Part shown: positions 1 through 10,836 of the stretch, in pieces
Layout of the letters: every line of letters begins with the position of its first letter
Position numbering within the stretch: position 1 is the first letter of the stretch
Source: Punica granatum
Taxonomy: Eukaryota > Streptophyta > Magnoliopsida > Myrtales > Lythraceae
DNA: 64,000 bases
Assembly: GCF_007655135.1 (NCBI RefSeq)
Contig: NC_045127.1
Coordinates: 20,440,199 to 20,504,198, forward strand
Direction of reading: 5' to 3'
The notes under the pieces: generated by a model
The model's database searches: none
Told to the model about the DNA's origin: nothing
What the model saw: only the letters and a program-made list of their open reading frames with translations
Made by a program: the position numbers and the translations under genes

Positions 1-1010
1 CTTCGATGCTTCTCCGTCCTTCCTCCTCGATGGGCCTTCAATTATCCCTAACTTAACACCCATGTCAAGCTTCTTTCCTGCCTCGATCAAATCCGAGAAA
101 GAGGAGGTATGAGCTAGGAGATGTGAGTAGTATGCGCCCTTGCGCGTGGAGTGAAACAGCTGAACTTGCTGTCACTCAGTGATTGGAGGAATGTGCTTCG
201 CCGCTTTTCCCCTCCATTCCGTCGCATAGGCTTCAAAGGTCTGACCCTCTCTCATCTCTGTCATGCTGAGATCGAGAAGAGTAGGGGGTGTCTCTACAGG
301 GGCGGCCTGCCCGGTTCAGTAGGAGGAATGTTTAGAGGTGGTGGAGCTAGGTAGGCAAAGGTTGTTTGGGGTTGTGGAGTTTGAAAAGGAAAGTGGCCCA
401 TGGTGGAAACAGGAGCCTGAGCGCTTATCACCGGAGGGACTGTTGGTGGCGGGACAATATAAATCGGAGGACGCACTGGCATGGTTAGTGGTGGCAACAC
501 ATGCATAGTCGAATCCGCGGATAAGTAAGCCGCTGGTGGCAACGGAACTACTGTAGGAGCAGATGGTGGCGGTAGAGGATCACTGATTGGATGAACCGCC
601 GGCACGTAGACCATTACCAAAAAAGATATGTCTTCACTATCTGTAATATGGATCGGAGGAACGACCGGATTCGGATCTACAGTTGGCATGTGCTCCTGAG
701 GCGGAGTAAAGCTCAATGAAGCCCGGTTATGATCTCTGAGCATAGTTATGAGCTCTGTCATATTGGTGGCCATGTTGGTTGCCAACTGATTCACCATCCC
801 CTCGAGCGCCGTAAAACGTGCGGAATCCACAAGGTTGGACGTCGTCTGTGCCGTCGGAGGAGGAGGATGTCCGATAGGGACGCCTGAATGTGCTGTGGAT
901 ATGTCCGCGGGTATGGGAGGTGGCATAGCCTGCGTCAGTGGTGTTTGAGAATGTGTCGGCATTGGAGGAGTATCCTACTTGTGAATGGCGGGTTGTTGTT
1001 CTTCTGCCAT
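1..1010 (-). pseudogene. gag relic of element A (N-terminal and part of core), broken
   Basis: Gag, the structural particle protein of an LTR retrotransposon. The chosen start is the ATG at 1010, where the sequence reads MAEEQQPAI, matching the start of the better copy at 14057. A TAG at 975-977 interrupts codon 12. The frame is then open from 962 to 294 through a Pro-rich region with the helical motif QLATNMATNMTEL followed by RDHNRAS, and ends in another TAG at 294-296. About 600 bp of the Gag core present in the 12015-14057 copy is missing here, because the frame near 1-150 already reads the later block YYSHLLAHTSSFSDLIEAGK. Gag continues beyond position 1. Similarity to pomegranate retroelement Gag is from memory. 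Stops and the deletion make it non-functional. Confidence 0.85.
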
Positions 1011-1289
1011 TCTTACGCATGCATGAGTTGGATATCGATGCGACGCCAATTATTAATACCTGTATCCACAAGTGTGTGAGTATAATTGTTGTATGTTGGC
1101 AAATTTTCAAAACGTAAATGACTAAGTGTATGAATGTATGAATTGCATGACTTAAAAAAAAACTAATGTCCTCACATCAGTTCGATTTACGTTTCATATT
1201 TTACAAAGATTGTTTGTTTGAAAGAGGGAACATAAACATTAAACCGACACTATTGCATCCCGTAGGCGAGTGAGCGGTGCCCGGGTCTC
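1011..1289 (-). other. Spacer between the DUF7745-like ORF and gag, element A
   Basis: Non-coding, A/T-rich spacer. Related spacers occur at about 14058-14280 (element B), 36380-36500 (element C) and 43630-43730 (element D). All share a stretch resembling AAAAGCTAATGTC followed by a patch of pyrimidines and ATTTAC. I see no ORF in it. Confidence 0.6.
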
Positions 1290-2816
1290 GTACGGGGCAA
1301 AAACGCTAACAAACTAAACCCAGGGATGGGAAACCTTGCGCGCTCTCGCCCACGCTCACTCCAGCGTAGTGCTCAAACGCGCTATCTCCCTGTCTTGGCT
1401 CGTTACATGTGCGCGAGCCTGAGCTAACTCTGCCTGCAGCTCTCTCTAATCCATGAGTTCTAAACGTGTCTCGACAAGCTCTCGGCGGAGTTGATCTCGC
1501 TTTTCCCGAATGGACTGCAACTCCGTGCTCATGGCTCCTTAGGCGGAGCTCTCTGCCTCTGGAATGTCTGTGTGCGATGCCCGTGGAATCCGTGCCGTGC
1601 AAAGTCGACGAACAGGTGCAAGTCCCTGTGGATGGAACTAAGCCACATATGCTGCAGTAGCGGAGAAAGCTCGCTCGTTGTCAGTGGGATGTTCCGAGAA
1701 GTAAAGCTACTGAATGTCACGCATGCCCCATACGCATCGAACTTCCCTAACTCGTAGAAACTTGTCCGGAAGTGAAGCTGTTGTGTCTGCCCACATGAAC
1801 CGGTATGGAGTGCGATCCGCCTCTGGGGGAATATCCTGTAAGCCGCTGAGTTGTCTGATGACTCGACTTGGAAAGACGAGCGTGCTCCCTAAATGAATGA
1901 TCAAAGGAAGTCCTATAACCGAAGGACACCCAATGGCCATGGGACCGCCGGGATTCCAACGAGCGGCCCACAGAAACCGCGCTAGGGTAAGGCCTTCCAT
2001 AAGCTGCTTCCAATAAGTGTAGTCATGGTCGGAAGGTCGGAACACATGGAGTAGACGAGCGATGAGTGAACGCTCGTCAGTAATGCAGGAAAAAGGGTGG
2101 GATGAGCATAACGGCCTGATGTGTGCAAGAAGCCAAATTTGCAAAAGATGCGGGGATCCTCTTATTCTGCTACGTCAAACCTCTCGTACATAGTCAAGAG
2201 ACCGTATGGTCTCAGCCAAGATGGCTTCCACGTAACTATGGCCTCCTACCATTTGGAGCATAACTTGGGCAAGTGCCCCGTCTATGAGGTTCGACGAGTA
2301 TGGGAACAGAATGGTCCCGAAGATGAGCAAGAGGAACCCGTGACAAGCGTCACATTGATAGGATTCTCCCGTAGAGCAGAGTGCACGGACGTGTATGAAG
2401 TCTACGAGCCATGTGATCCTAACACTATGCTCCCATCCATACCGAAGCTCACGAAGAATTTCTTCATCGCGAAGACCTAAAAGAATGGCTAGTCTACTCT
2501 ATATCGTGGCAAACTGGTTAGGCACCAGGATGTCATGAGTCGGCATGGGCCGTTGAATGAGTGTCGCGTATTCCTCTACTGTAGGAGCTAACTTTGTCCC
2601 CTAAAAGTCGAATACCACCTGCTGAGTGTCCCAGAAGCTAATAGAGGTTCTGAGCAAGGTCCAATCTACGGGAAAATCGGCAAGTAGTGGCAAATCTCCT
2701 ATGATGAAACGGAGGAAAGCGCGGTTAACTGGGCGAAACGTGCTCCGAAGGCGAGTAATGTCTGCGGCTGGTGTGATGATGACATCGAGCCTAAGACAGG
2801 GATGTGAGCGGTTCAT
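1290..2816 (-). pseudogene. DUF7745-like / coiled-coil ORF upstream of gag, element A (broken)
   Basis: A protein of unknown function, encoded between the primer-binding site and gag, the position of the extra ORF1 of Ogre elements. The start is the ATG at 2816. The first 71 codons include GDLPLLADFPVDWTLLRT and SFWDTQQVVFDF. The frame is then broken by stops and shifts from about 2600 to 2144, resumes at 2144-1707 with IWLLAHIRPLCSSHPFS, ITDERSLIARLL and DKFLRVREVRCVWG, and ends about 1640-1310 in a charged heptad-like coiled coil (IREKRDQLRRELVETRLEL, then QDREIARLSTTLE). The DUF7745 assignment rests on recalled plant proteins with this series of blocks. It is the most complete copy of this ORF in the window but has several stops and frameshifts. 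Confidence 0.75.
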
Positions 2817-2829
2817 TCTTACCTAAATG

Positions 2830-3382
2830 GAAAATATGTTACTTTAATGTTTACAAACGAACTGATGCAATGTCCTAGTTTGTTTGAAAAACATGCATGC
2901 AGGTGCAGAAAAATAAACTATAACACGAGTTCTTTACATTGTACAACACTCTTTCAGTAAAAACAATAAAAGGCCCGCCTAAAGAAAAACTACGGACCGA
3001 CTCAAAGACTCGAATTTGGGTTGGTTGACGGCATGAAGGTTATTTCGGTCCGGCATGACGGTCCCTGTTTATGCATGGTTTCAGTGTTCTACTGGGAAAA
3101 CCACTAACTAGGGATGGCGGCTCCCGATTCAAGGTTGTGAATTCCTTAAAATCAAGCGAGGATCTTTGGGGGCCGGTTCGGTGGCCGAGCCGACTCGATC
3201 CATTCCCTTACTCGGAACCTTTGACTAACCTAGCTTCCTAATTCGGTGCCCGTGGGATTTCAGGCGTTGGTACTTAAACTCGCTAGAATGATGCAATGCA
3301 AGTGCAAAAAGTAAATGTGCGGAAAGCGATAAATAAATATGTAAGCAAGCAAATAGGATCGAGCCTGAACCCACTAAGTATG
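2830..3382 (-). other. Conserved leader between PBS and first ORF, element A
   Basis: About 550 bp of non-coding leader that recurs in all four PBS-bearing copies (also 14605-15160, 36505-37054, 44070-44560). Shared landmarks on the + strand are CCGACTCAAAGACT, GACGGCATGA, CTAGGGATGG, ATCGAGCGAGGATCTTTGG and CCACTAAGTATGTCC. No ORF of note. In the minus-strand transcript this would be the untranslated leader, where packaging or dimerisation signals would be expected, though none is proven here. Confidence 0.7.
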
Positions 3383-3400
3383 TCCCTAGTAGAGTCGCCA
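3383..3400 (-). other. Primer-binding site, element A
   Basis: The + strand reads TCCCTAGTAGAGTCGCCA, a lightly mutated form of CCCCAGTGGAGTCGCCA seen at 44561. On the minus strand it begins TGGCGACTC, complementary to a tRNA 3' end ending in CCA, of tRNA-Arg type (from memory of plant tRNA-Arg ending GGAGUCG-CCA). It lies 3 bp from the LTR end at 3404, the normal position of a PBS. Confidence 0.8.
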
Positions 3401-4165
3401 AACTGTACGGACCCGAATGTGGACTTTGTCGGGGCTCGCATGCGCGCACTTGGATCGCGCGGCTTGGGAGTGTCCACCTTCCCTGGGATGCGTGACGAAC
3501 ACACGTGAGAAGGATTTGCCACTTATCATTTTACGACTCGAAGGTCGAGGGCCGATAAGTTACCCGGATCTAGGGGTATGGAACACCTAGTTTTGCTAAG
3601 ACATTGGTCATGTGGAACTGGAAAGTCCGAGTTTGGGGATTCATGTTACGTGCAGGCCTGCATCCCGCACGCCCTTTCGATACTCTAGCTTGCTAGGCTT
3701 GCATGTTTTAATTATTTATCGCATGAATTAAGTTGCGCTCGACTCGCACATTTTGACACCGGAAATTCGGTGAATTAAACAATATCGGTTGAGAAGCTGA
3801 GAGATAAGTAAACCTGCATGTTGGGGAATCGGTTCACAATCTTGCGTTACAGTTTATCAAACTGTGATGTTTGAGTCCCTGCGTGAACCAAAATCACGAG
3901 ATCTTGGGTTTACTTTCCTTTGGGCAAGTATTAAACCGATTCGAGTGATTAAACTCTCGGACCGTTAGCTCGCTGACTAAGATTCTTACAAACTGAATGT
4001 ACAAGATAAAATTATTACAATGAACTCTTGAAAATAATACAACAAAATCATAATTACAAATGATCGAATCTCAGTCAACTCGCATTCAGTTATTATTCCG
4101 CTCTAACTCACCATGAGTTTAGGGAAAGGCCGAAGAACTGAAAATTGATATGCACTCTCACTAAA

Positions 4166-4213
4166 TAGGGTGTTGAACCTTGTGAGCGATTAGGCGTTGG
4201 ACCCAAGTGCTAT
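4166..4213 (-). repeat. Two copies of an AGGG...CCCT short repeat in LTR1
   Basis: A 15-bp motif of the form AGGGTGTTGAACCT occurs twice, the second copy degraded. The same array has three 28-bp-spaced copies in the LTRs at 26475, 37075 and 50371. The motif has complementary 4-base ends (AGGG and CCCT), so tandem small hairpins are possible in the transcript. Confidence 0.55.
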
Positions 4214-6049
4214 TCGTCCTAGGGATTGGGCTCGACCCGTATGTCAAACAAGTGCAGAAAGATAACAAACAACATGCAAATTGCAGACAATGTGTTTGTT
4301 ATTGCCGAGTTTACATGGATTAGCAAATTATTAGTCCAGGATATTTTGGCATGCAAATCCTACCCTAGACAAACAAACGCATGCTAACATTTTAACATTC
4401 GGCTTTACTTGGAGAACATGACATATCGGATGTCCGTATTCAAGTCTCGTGTGTGTGGATTACTTTTACAGTGATTCGGTGTTGTGACATTGAAATTACA
4501 CTGAATTAGCCAAAATTGTGTTTTGACTCTAGATTTGGAACCTAGAGTTTCGCCTAACCATTTTCTAGCGTTTGGTTAGATCAAGTGAAAAGATTAGTCA
4601 GATAATTTTGTTTTGATACAAAATACCTTACTAACACCCTCAACTATGCTAGGATGACAGAAACTCATCAGTGGGAATAAGAAATGACTATGCAGATGAA
4701 CCTGCAACTGAACAGGTAGCCCATTCTTATTCCGATACCATCGTGTTTCTGTCAAACTAGCACTAGGATGTTGCCAATTTACAAAATGATGCTTCTGCCC
4801 TTGATTTGAAAATTTATTTTCAAAAAAGGGAAACTGTGCAACACAAGCCACCTCAGCCTGTAACCAGCTTCCTTGGTTTTTTAGGATTATGTGGGAACCT
4901 CGTAAAAGCCAAAGATTTGGTCGATCTATCTGGAAGTGATATAAACAGAACTTTTGTATTCCAACCTAAATTACCTGAAATCAGGTAAAACTCAAGTCAA
5001 AACACACAAGTTTCTCCTAGATGTCCATGTTACATCGTATTGCATGACTCGGATTTGAAAGTATGCGAATTTTGAAAAGGGCATTAACATCGTTTTGTAA
5101 TTCATCAACGGGAGTTACAGATTAATGTCCAATTCATGCGAAATTGTTAAAAATGAATGAATTAACTGTGTAAACGTCCCGATTAACCCGTTCGTAAAAT
5201 TAATGCATAAGGATTATCACCGAATGCATTAATGTTGAAAACGATTTGTGATTCAGCGACCAAGACGGGTCAAGAAAGACCGAAGATGATTCGGTCAACA
5301 TGACCAAAAACACCCTCGAGTCCTAATAGGCCCGAAATAGACACCGAATTACAAATCCATGCATATGGTTTGGAAAAGGCATTTTAATGCGAGATTTGCG
5401 ACGTCATTGAATTTGCAACTTACATGAAGTCCGAGAAACGACTCAAAACGAGGAGAGGAAACCGTATTCGACTCAAATCGAGTCTCAAGCGGTTTCCTCA
5501 TCCCGTTTTCGGTTGTTTCTCGCATGCTCAATCATCGAACATGATAAATAGCAAGTATTTTGACAAAAGTCGGTATTGCCATGATTTGATAACACGTTTA
5601 ACATGCAAACACGCACAAACATGTTATTTAAGGAATCAATAAAACAATACCGACTTTATGCATGCGGGAAAACACGATAAAACTCAGGAATCGAACTAGG
5701 ATCGAGTCAAGAAGACCGTTCCTTGCCCGAAAAGAGCAAGAGAGCATTCGGTAACCTCTCTAGGAGGCCAACCCGTGAGCTCTTTTGTTTTTCCCGGGTC
5801 GGGATGTTCTTCTCGACTTCGAACCAAGTGTTTCCCAACATGTTGAGACATTAATCGAAGATAAACATGCATAATATAACATAAAAATGCAATCTTGCAA
5901 ATAAACATGCTTAATACAACTCATAACTCCATAAACATGCAAGAAATATAAAAGGACCTAACTTCTCTAAGTCGAGAATATTATACCTAGCCTCGAGAGA
6001 TGAGGAAAGAGTCGGAGAAGGGTTTGAGAGTTTGGTGACTCGGTTGAAC

Positions 6050-6300
6050 CCTTGGATGGACGTTCGGGTGCACGGGGTGCACGTTTAGGCAAGTTGGGCT
6101 CACGGCAGTATGTGCACAGGTGTGCACTGGCGCAGCAGGGGGTTCAAATGCACGATAGGGCGCGCGGGCAGGCGTAGTGACGGGCGCTAGTGAGGACTTG
6201 CGGACGTCGAGGATGTGTGGGACATGGACATGCATGCATGCACACTGGCACGCGCGGTGACGAATGCTAGCGCGCAGTGACGGGTGCACTGTTCACCCGA
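6050..6300 (-). repeat. GC-rich patch in LTR1
   Basis: GC-rich, CG-dinucleotide-rich sequence with irregular GGGCGCGCGGGCAGG-like words. It holds the same LTR position as the clearer minisatellites at 28945-29210 and 39200-39380, about 300 bp downstream of the TATA-like box in the direction of transcription. Overlapping small ORFs here are compositional. Confidence 0.6.
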
Positions 6301-6620
6301 GAGCCTGATCTTAACCTGAAACGGTGAAATTGACCCGAAATGATGAGCAAATGACTTCAAACCGAAAAACTGAGTTCAAAAATGAACTCCTTGGGTCCAA
6401 AACATGTGGTCCATGGAGTTTGAAAAATTTTGGATAGGAGTCAGAATAGTAACCACCACGGATTCCGACTTAAACTCTAAGGGTTTTGGCTTGGTTTTGG
6501 CTTGGGTTGGGTTGCGGTTCTGCTGCTGGAGCTAGGGTGGAATGGAGAGCATTCCTAGAGGGAGAAAGCTAGTGAGAACATGCAAGAATGGAAAGTGATT
6601 AGCATAATCACTTTATAGCA

Positions 6621-6628
6621 ATATATAG
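6621..6628 (-). promoter_or_regulatory. TATA-like box of LTR1
   Basis: The + strand ATATATAG reads CTATATAT on the minus strand, within GCCTATATATTGC. Every long LTR in the window has a TATA-like sequence at the matching place, about 1.2-2 kb from the outer end, which would set the U3/R boundary just downstream. Confidence 0.6.
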
Positions 6629-7764
6629 GCAAGCTTAATGAGCAATTAAGCAAAACAAAGAACCATTAGGGGCACCATTAGCAAAAGTCGGTTTCTTTAA
6701 TGAAGATGAGGATGAATGTCATCCATGCATCTTGATGAAAAAGAGCCAAGAAGCATTAATGGTGATGGCAATCAAGCTTGAGTGTTGTCTTCAATTTCTC
6801 TTAGATATTTTGAACTTGGAGTGAGCAAGAGAAGAGAAGAAGAAGACGAGGGCGGTTGGGCAAAGGGGTGGCTGCACTTGGGTAGCCCGTGGACCCCACG
6901 GCTCAAGAGGAAAAACCTAGAGAAAACTCGGGTCTCGATTGGTCATGTATTCGAAACTTGTGGTTCAAATTGAACGTCGAATTGTCGACATACGCGAGAA
7001 AAAGAATTCAATGAGCCCGAGATTGGCATTTTTCGTGGAAAAATGCCCCGGGTCCATATGAGGCTCGGAAGCCGTTTTTGCGCGTTTCAGGTGACCACAG
7101 CGAAGTTAACCGCTTCTAACAGCATATCTTGTATCTGCATCCCACTTTGGTAATTTTGACATAAATTGTCAGACAACATGAACAATTAACCCTTAAGCCA
7201 GTAATACAAATGTGGAGCCGAAGATGTTCTAAGAGGCCGAAACTGGATTTCTCTAATTGTTTTCTGAGTTGCTTGGGAGCTCTGGAGATCACTGTGATTT
7301 CTGTTTGTCGAGATTGAAAAGTGCATCTGAGACCTTTAAAGCACTGCTCGGGAGGTCTTGATGAGTTTTGTAATTCATTCCAACGATTCCACATTGAGCC
7401 TTGGGAAGGCTAGCACTGTATAAGGTAGGCATTCGGCGTCAAGTTTCCCCAAAGAGGACTTTCGGATATGGATTTCCACTGAAAATGGCCTTTTATGCTC
7501 CTCGGAGGTTACTCGGGAAACTGAAAAGGTTTTTGCTGTCTGTTTTGCCCAATTACATCTGTCCGCTAGAGTTTTCAGGGCAATGCAGGGTCAACTTCGT
7601 TTGCCGTTATTCCATCAGACTGGTCTCCGGTTATGCATTTCCGAAGAGGGGTATGCCTATGTTGTCACTCAGATTTCATTTGAAGTATCTGTGTGGCTTC
7701 CAAGAGACAATCTGAAGCACTGGTCATGCTCTGTATGCTTGTGGGGCTTGGCCACATCTGACAT

Positions 7765-8335
7765 TTGGAATTAACTATTCTCTTAGAAACCGACATTTTT
7801 GGACTTTCACTGAAAAGTTTTCTGTATACAAAAAGTTGTTATGTATAGAGTAGATGATTTGTGAAATGCGTTTGAAGACACTTTTCATATGTTAGACAAT
7901 GATGTGGATTTTTGGAGTCCAATATTGGCTATCTTCCGATGGTCGAGCGAACTATCGGAAAATAAGACTGTCCACGTGGTATACTGAAAATGCCGGTTTT
8001 GGATGTTGTTCAGCTCTCTAGTCACTCTGTTACCTTTGGGTGACCAATGTGGTGTTGATAGCTATGTCTGACAATTGGCATTAACTTTTCTTTGAGAATC
8101 CGACATTTTTGGACTCCCACTGAAAAGTTGTCTGTATGCAAAAAATTGTTCTGTATAGAGCTGATAATCTGCAAAATGCATTTGAAGACACTTTTCCTCT
8201 GTTTGGCAGTGATATGGATTTTTGGAGTTCAATATTGACTATCTTTCGATGGTCGAGCGAACTATCGGAAAATAGGGTCGTTCGCAGTGTATTCTCAAAA
8301 TGCCGGTTTTTGAATGTTGTTGAACTCTCTAGCCC
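7765..8335 (-). repeat. Diverged ~290-bp direct duplication inside LTR1
   Basis: Copy 1 (about 7765-8060) and copy 2 (about 8065-8335) both contain CGACATTTTTGGACT, the GAAGACACTTTTC region, GATGGTCGAGCGAACTATCG and AAAATGCCGGTTTT. Copy 1 shares the word CACGTGGTAT with the LTR at 57563-61517, while copy 2 shares GTGTATTCT and the following 300 bp with B's other LTR at 55730-55982. The two copies differ more from each other than from these outside relatives, suggesting an unequal LTR-LTR crossover rather than a recent duplication. Confidence 0.65.
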
Positions 8336-8529
8336 CTCTGTTGGTTGATAGATGATTATGTATGCTCCTATGTCGTGTGCTTGAATCATCTGCCTATCTC
8401 CGTTGACTTAAGAATGAATAGCAATTTGCTGTTCTGTTAAGCCTTCTTTCGTATCCATGCTCAAGTCATAACCTAATTTGATGTGGATAGGCGTTGCCTG
8501 AATTGGTGAGCCAAAATGGGGTGCTGACA

Positions 8530-8543
8530 GCTTGCCCCTCTTT
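8530..8543 (-). other. Polypurine tract of element B
   Basis: The + strand GCTTGCCCCTCTTT reads AAAGAGGGGCAAGC on the minus strand, directly before the LTR start TGTCAGCACC. The identical tract occurs beside the LTRs ending at 24450 and 31166. This is the expected plus-strand primer site of a minus-oriented element. Confidence 0.85.
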
Positions 8544-8909
8544 GACTGTGTGCTCGAGTAGATCATGCAGCCAAAAACTTTCAGATGCACCCCAATTTGA
8601 CAGCAATGATCAACATAGCGCCTACAATGACTGTCCTCTTCCTCTTACATTGGATGTGTGGGATGTATTGCACCTAACATAAAGATAAAAGAAGCAAGAT
8701 GAGATATGAATAAGCTTTGCTGCAAACAAGTAGGGTGCATGTGTAAAGGAAAATGTTCAGTTGATCGAAAATGCTTTGTTTAATTGAAAACACGGTGTTT
8801 AATTAAAAGTGCAATGCACAATTGAAAGTGTGAAGCGGAACTTGAAAGTGCATGCATAAAGTGTGCGTTAAGTAAAGTGCTTGCATGATACGTTGAAATC
8901 AGTGAAAAA

Positions 8910-9455
8910 TGGGTGTGAAATCCTGAAAGCAGTGGAGTGGGTATGAAACCCTAAGTGTGAAATCCGAATGCAGTGGAGCAGGTGTGAAACCCTGACTATA
9001 GTGGTGTGGGTGTGAAACCCGAATGCAGTGGAGCTGGTGTGAAACCTTGACTGCAGTGGTATGAAAGCTTGGGTGTGAAACCCGAATGCAGTGAAGTCGG
9101 TGTGAAACCTTGACTGCAGTGGTGACGGTGTGAAACCCGAATGTAGTAGAGCGGGTGTGAAACCCTGATTGCAGAAGTGTGGGTGTGAAACCCTGGGTGC
9201 AAAACCCGAATGCAGTGGAGCAGGTGTGAAACCTTTATTGCAGAAGTGTGGGTGTGAAACCCGAATACGGTGGAGCGGGTGTGAATCCCTGACTATAGTG
9301 GTGTGGGTGTGAAACCCTAGGTGTGAAACCCGAATGCAGTGGAGCAGGTGTGAAACCCTAACTGTTGTGGTGTGAGTGTGAAACTCGAATGCAGTGGAGC
9401 GGGTGTGAAACCCTGATTGCAGTGGTGTGGTGAAACCCGAATGTAGTGGAGCGGG
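8910..9455 (-). repeat. Minisatellite of element B, alternating 27/28-bp units
   Basis: Alternating units of the types GTGTGAAACCCGAATGCAG and GTGTGAAACCCTGACTGCAG, about 20 units in 545 bp. It lies about 380 bp from the PPT. Each element carries a different array at about this position. A 205-codon minus ORF runs through it only because the repeats lack stops. Confidence 0.9.
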
Positions 9456-10743
9456 GCAGATGCTACCCCAAGAATTCTGATTCATCGGAAACCGACGTTG
9501 TTGCTGGGGCGAACGTGTTTTGCTAAAGGGCGGCTTTGTAGTTGGGCAATTGTGCTTTCGCTAGCGATGCCTCGGTCGTGCGATGAGGGATTTTATTTTG
9601 CAGGATGTTGTGTTCTAAAGGACTCGAGCTCTAAGGTGGAGCGACTACGTATCCCGAGTGGTCGGAAATCAGAGTCTGCCGTAGTTCTTGCTTGCATGTG
9701 ATACTTGTGATCCTAACATTACTAGTAGATCATGTAAGAAATACTAACATGTGATAGGCACGGGTGAGCACCAAAAAGAGCGTCTTGTGATGCAATGATC
9801 TTCAATTTTAGGTCGCTTGAGCAACTCGTGAAGAATTTTGCTTTGACAGTGCAGATGGGTTCCATTCTCGGAAGCCAAGATGCGAGGCCTCAAGAGGCTC
9901 CCGTTAGCTATGCATAGGCATATCGAGACTTCCCCGACAATGCCCTAGCAACTCTATTGGTTGTTCGACGCGCTTGTTGGCTTTGAATCTTGCTCAATAG
10001 GGTACCGCAGGGCGGCTGCATTTGTAACCCGCTTGGGGGATTTCTTTCCAGATTCGGTCGAACTCGATTTGGCCATTTCCAAAGCGTTATGACTAGACCC
10101 TTGGAGAGGAATGTTTGGGATTTTGGCTCTATGGTAGCCAATTAAAGGGTGGTTATGACCTGTCTTGGAGTTGTGCAATGGTAAAGAGAAAAGAGAAAGC
10201 TTGGGGAGCGCGTTGCCCTAGGCTAAAATGATGCACAGGTTCACGCCTGCAGCGAGATGTACCCCCCTTTCCATCCCTCTATTCTGTGGGTTGTATTGAA
10301 CTGCTTGGACGGCGTGCTCAGTTGCCCACTATGTCTGAAGAAGAATCCGCCTTGGACGGTTGAGTTGTGTAGGACGCTAGGGTTTGTTTTGTGCCCCATG
10401 TGTTTGTTTGAAACTCCTCGACTTTGCATCGCTGAGGCCATTTTGGTATGCTTTGCCTCATGGAGACTTGTTGGGTGTTGCTAGCCATATTTTGTGAGGA
10501 CCGGCTTTCTTGGAAGTGTGACTATTGTGCACTCGAAAGCTGAACTTCGCGTCCTTCATCCTTACAAACTTTACAAATGATTTCCTCTATTGTCTAAAGA
10601 AAGGAAAATTCATAATTGCCCTAGGGAATCAGTGGCCGGGGTTGTCCTGATGCCTGTTGTGGAAGAGGTCTGGTCTTAAAGCAAATGATCGGGAGCGTTC
10701 CAACATCGCTTGCTGGAGTGACCCACTAAGGCGACCATGAGGC

Positions 10744-10836
10744 TAACTTTAACCAGGGAGACCCCAGTGTATGTCGCTTGCCGAGGTTGTGCTAGCGCGA
10801 GCTTCAACCGGGGATGCCCCAGTATACGTCGCTTGG
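10744..10836 (-). repeat. Two-copy GATGCCCCAGT repeat, element B
   Basis: Two copies of a unit containing CTTCAACCGGGGATGCCCC and GTCGCTTGG. Three copies occur at 34274-34450 (C) and 62162-62320 (E). It is part of a conserved non-coding block. Confidence 0.65.

Larger units (their letters stand above)
1..8529 (-). mobile_element. Element A: 5' part of a pol-less Tat/Ogre-like LTR retrotransposon (cut by window edge)
   Basis: Reading on the minus strand, this is an LTR (3404-8529), a primer-binding site directly beside its inner end (3383-3400), a conserved leader (about 2830-3382), a DUF7745-like ORF relic (1290-2816) and the N-terminal part of gag (1-1010). The rest lies left of position 1, so presence of pol cannot be judged for this copy. 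The order LTR, PBS, extra ORF, gag is the arrangement known from Ogre elements. The LTR is shared with element B, since a polypurine tract lies on its other side. Confidence 0.85.
3404..8529 (-). repeat. LTR1: shared LTR of elements A and B (5.13 kb), probably chimeric
   Basis: The + strand runs from TGTACGGACC to GTGCTGACA, that is TG...CA ends. The low end adjoins the element A primer-binding site and the high end adjoins a polypurine tract belonging to element B, so one LTR serves two elements. Its left and middle parts resemble the LTRs at 26475 and 37075, including a GC-rich patch near 6050-6300. Its last 470 bp resemble the end of B's other LTR at 54815-55982 (shared GCGTTGCCTGAATTGGTGAG). 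A diverged duplication at 7765-8335 marks the probable join. A TATA-like box lies at 6621-6628. Confidence 0.9.

Noticed and set aside
7780..8340. A separate small insertion inside LTR1
   Set aside because: The extra segment is homologous to LTR sequence itself, with no terminal repeats or target duplication; duplication by LTR recombination fits better.
8868..9485. 205-codon minus-strand ORF with FHTHTT / RVSHLLHCI / GFTPAPLHS repeats
   Set aside because: It lies wholly in the 27/28-bp minisatellite and drifts through all three frames of the repeat; the repeat simply lacks stops on that strand.
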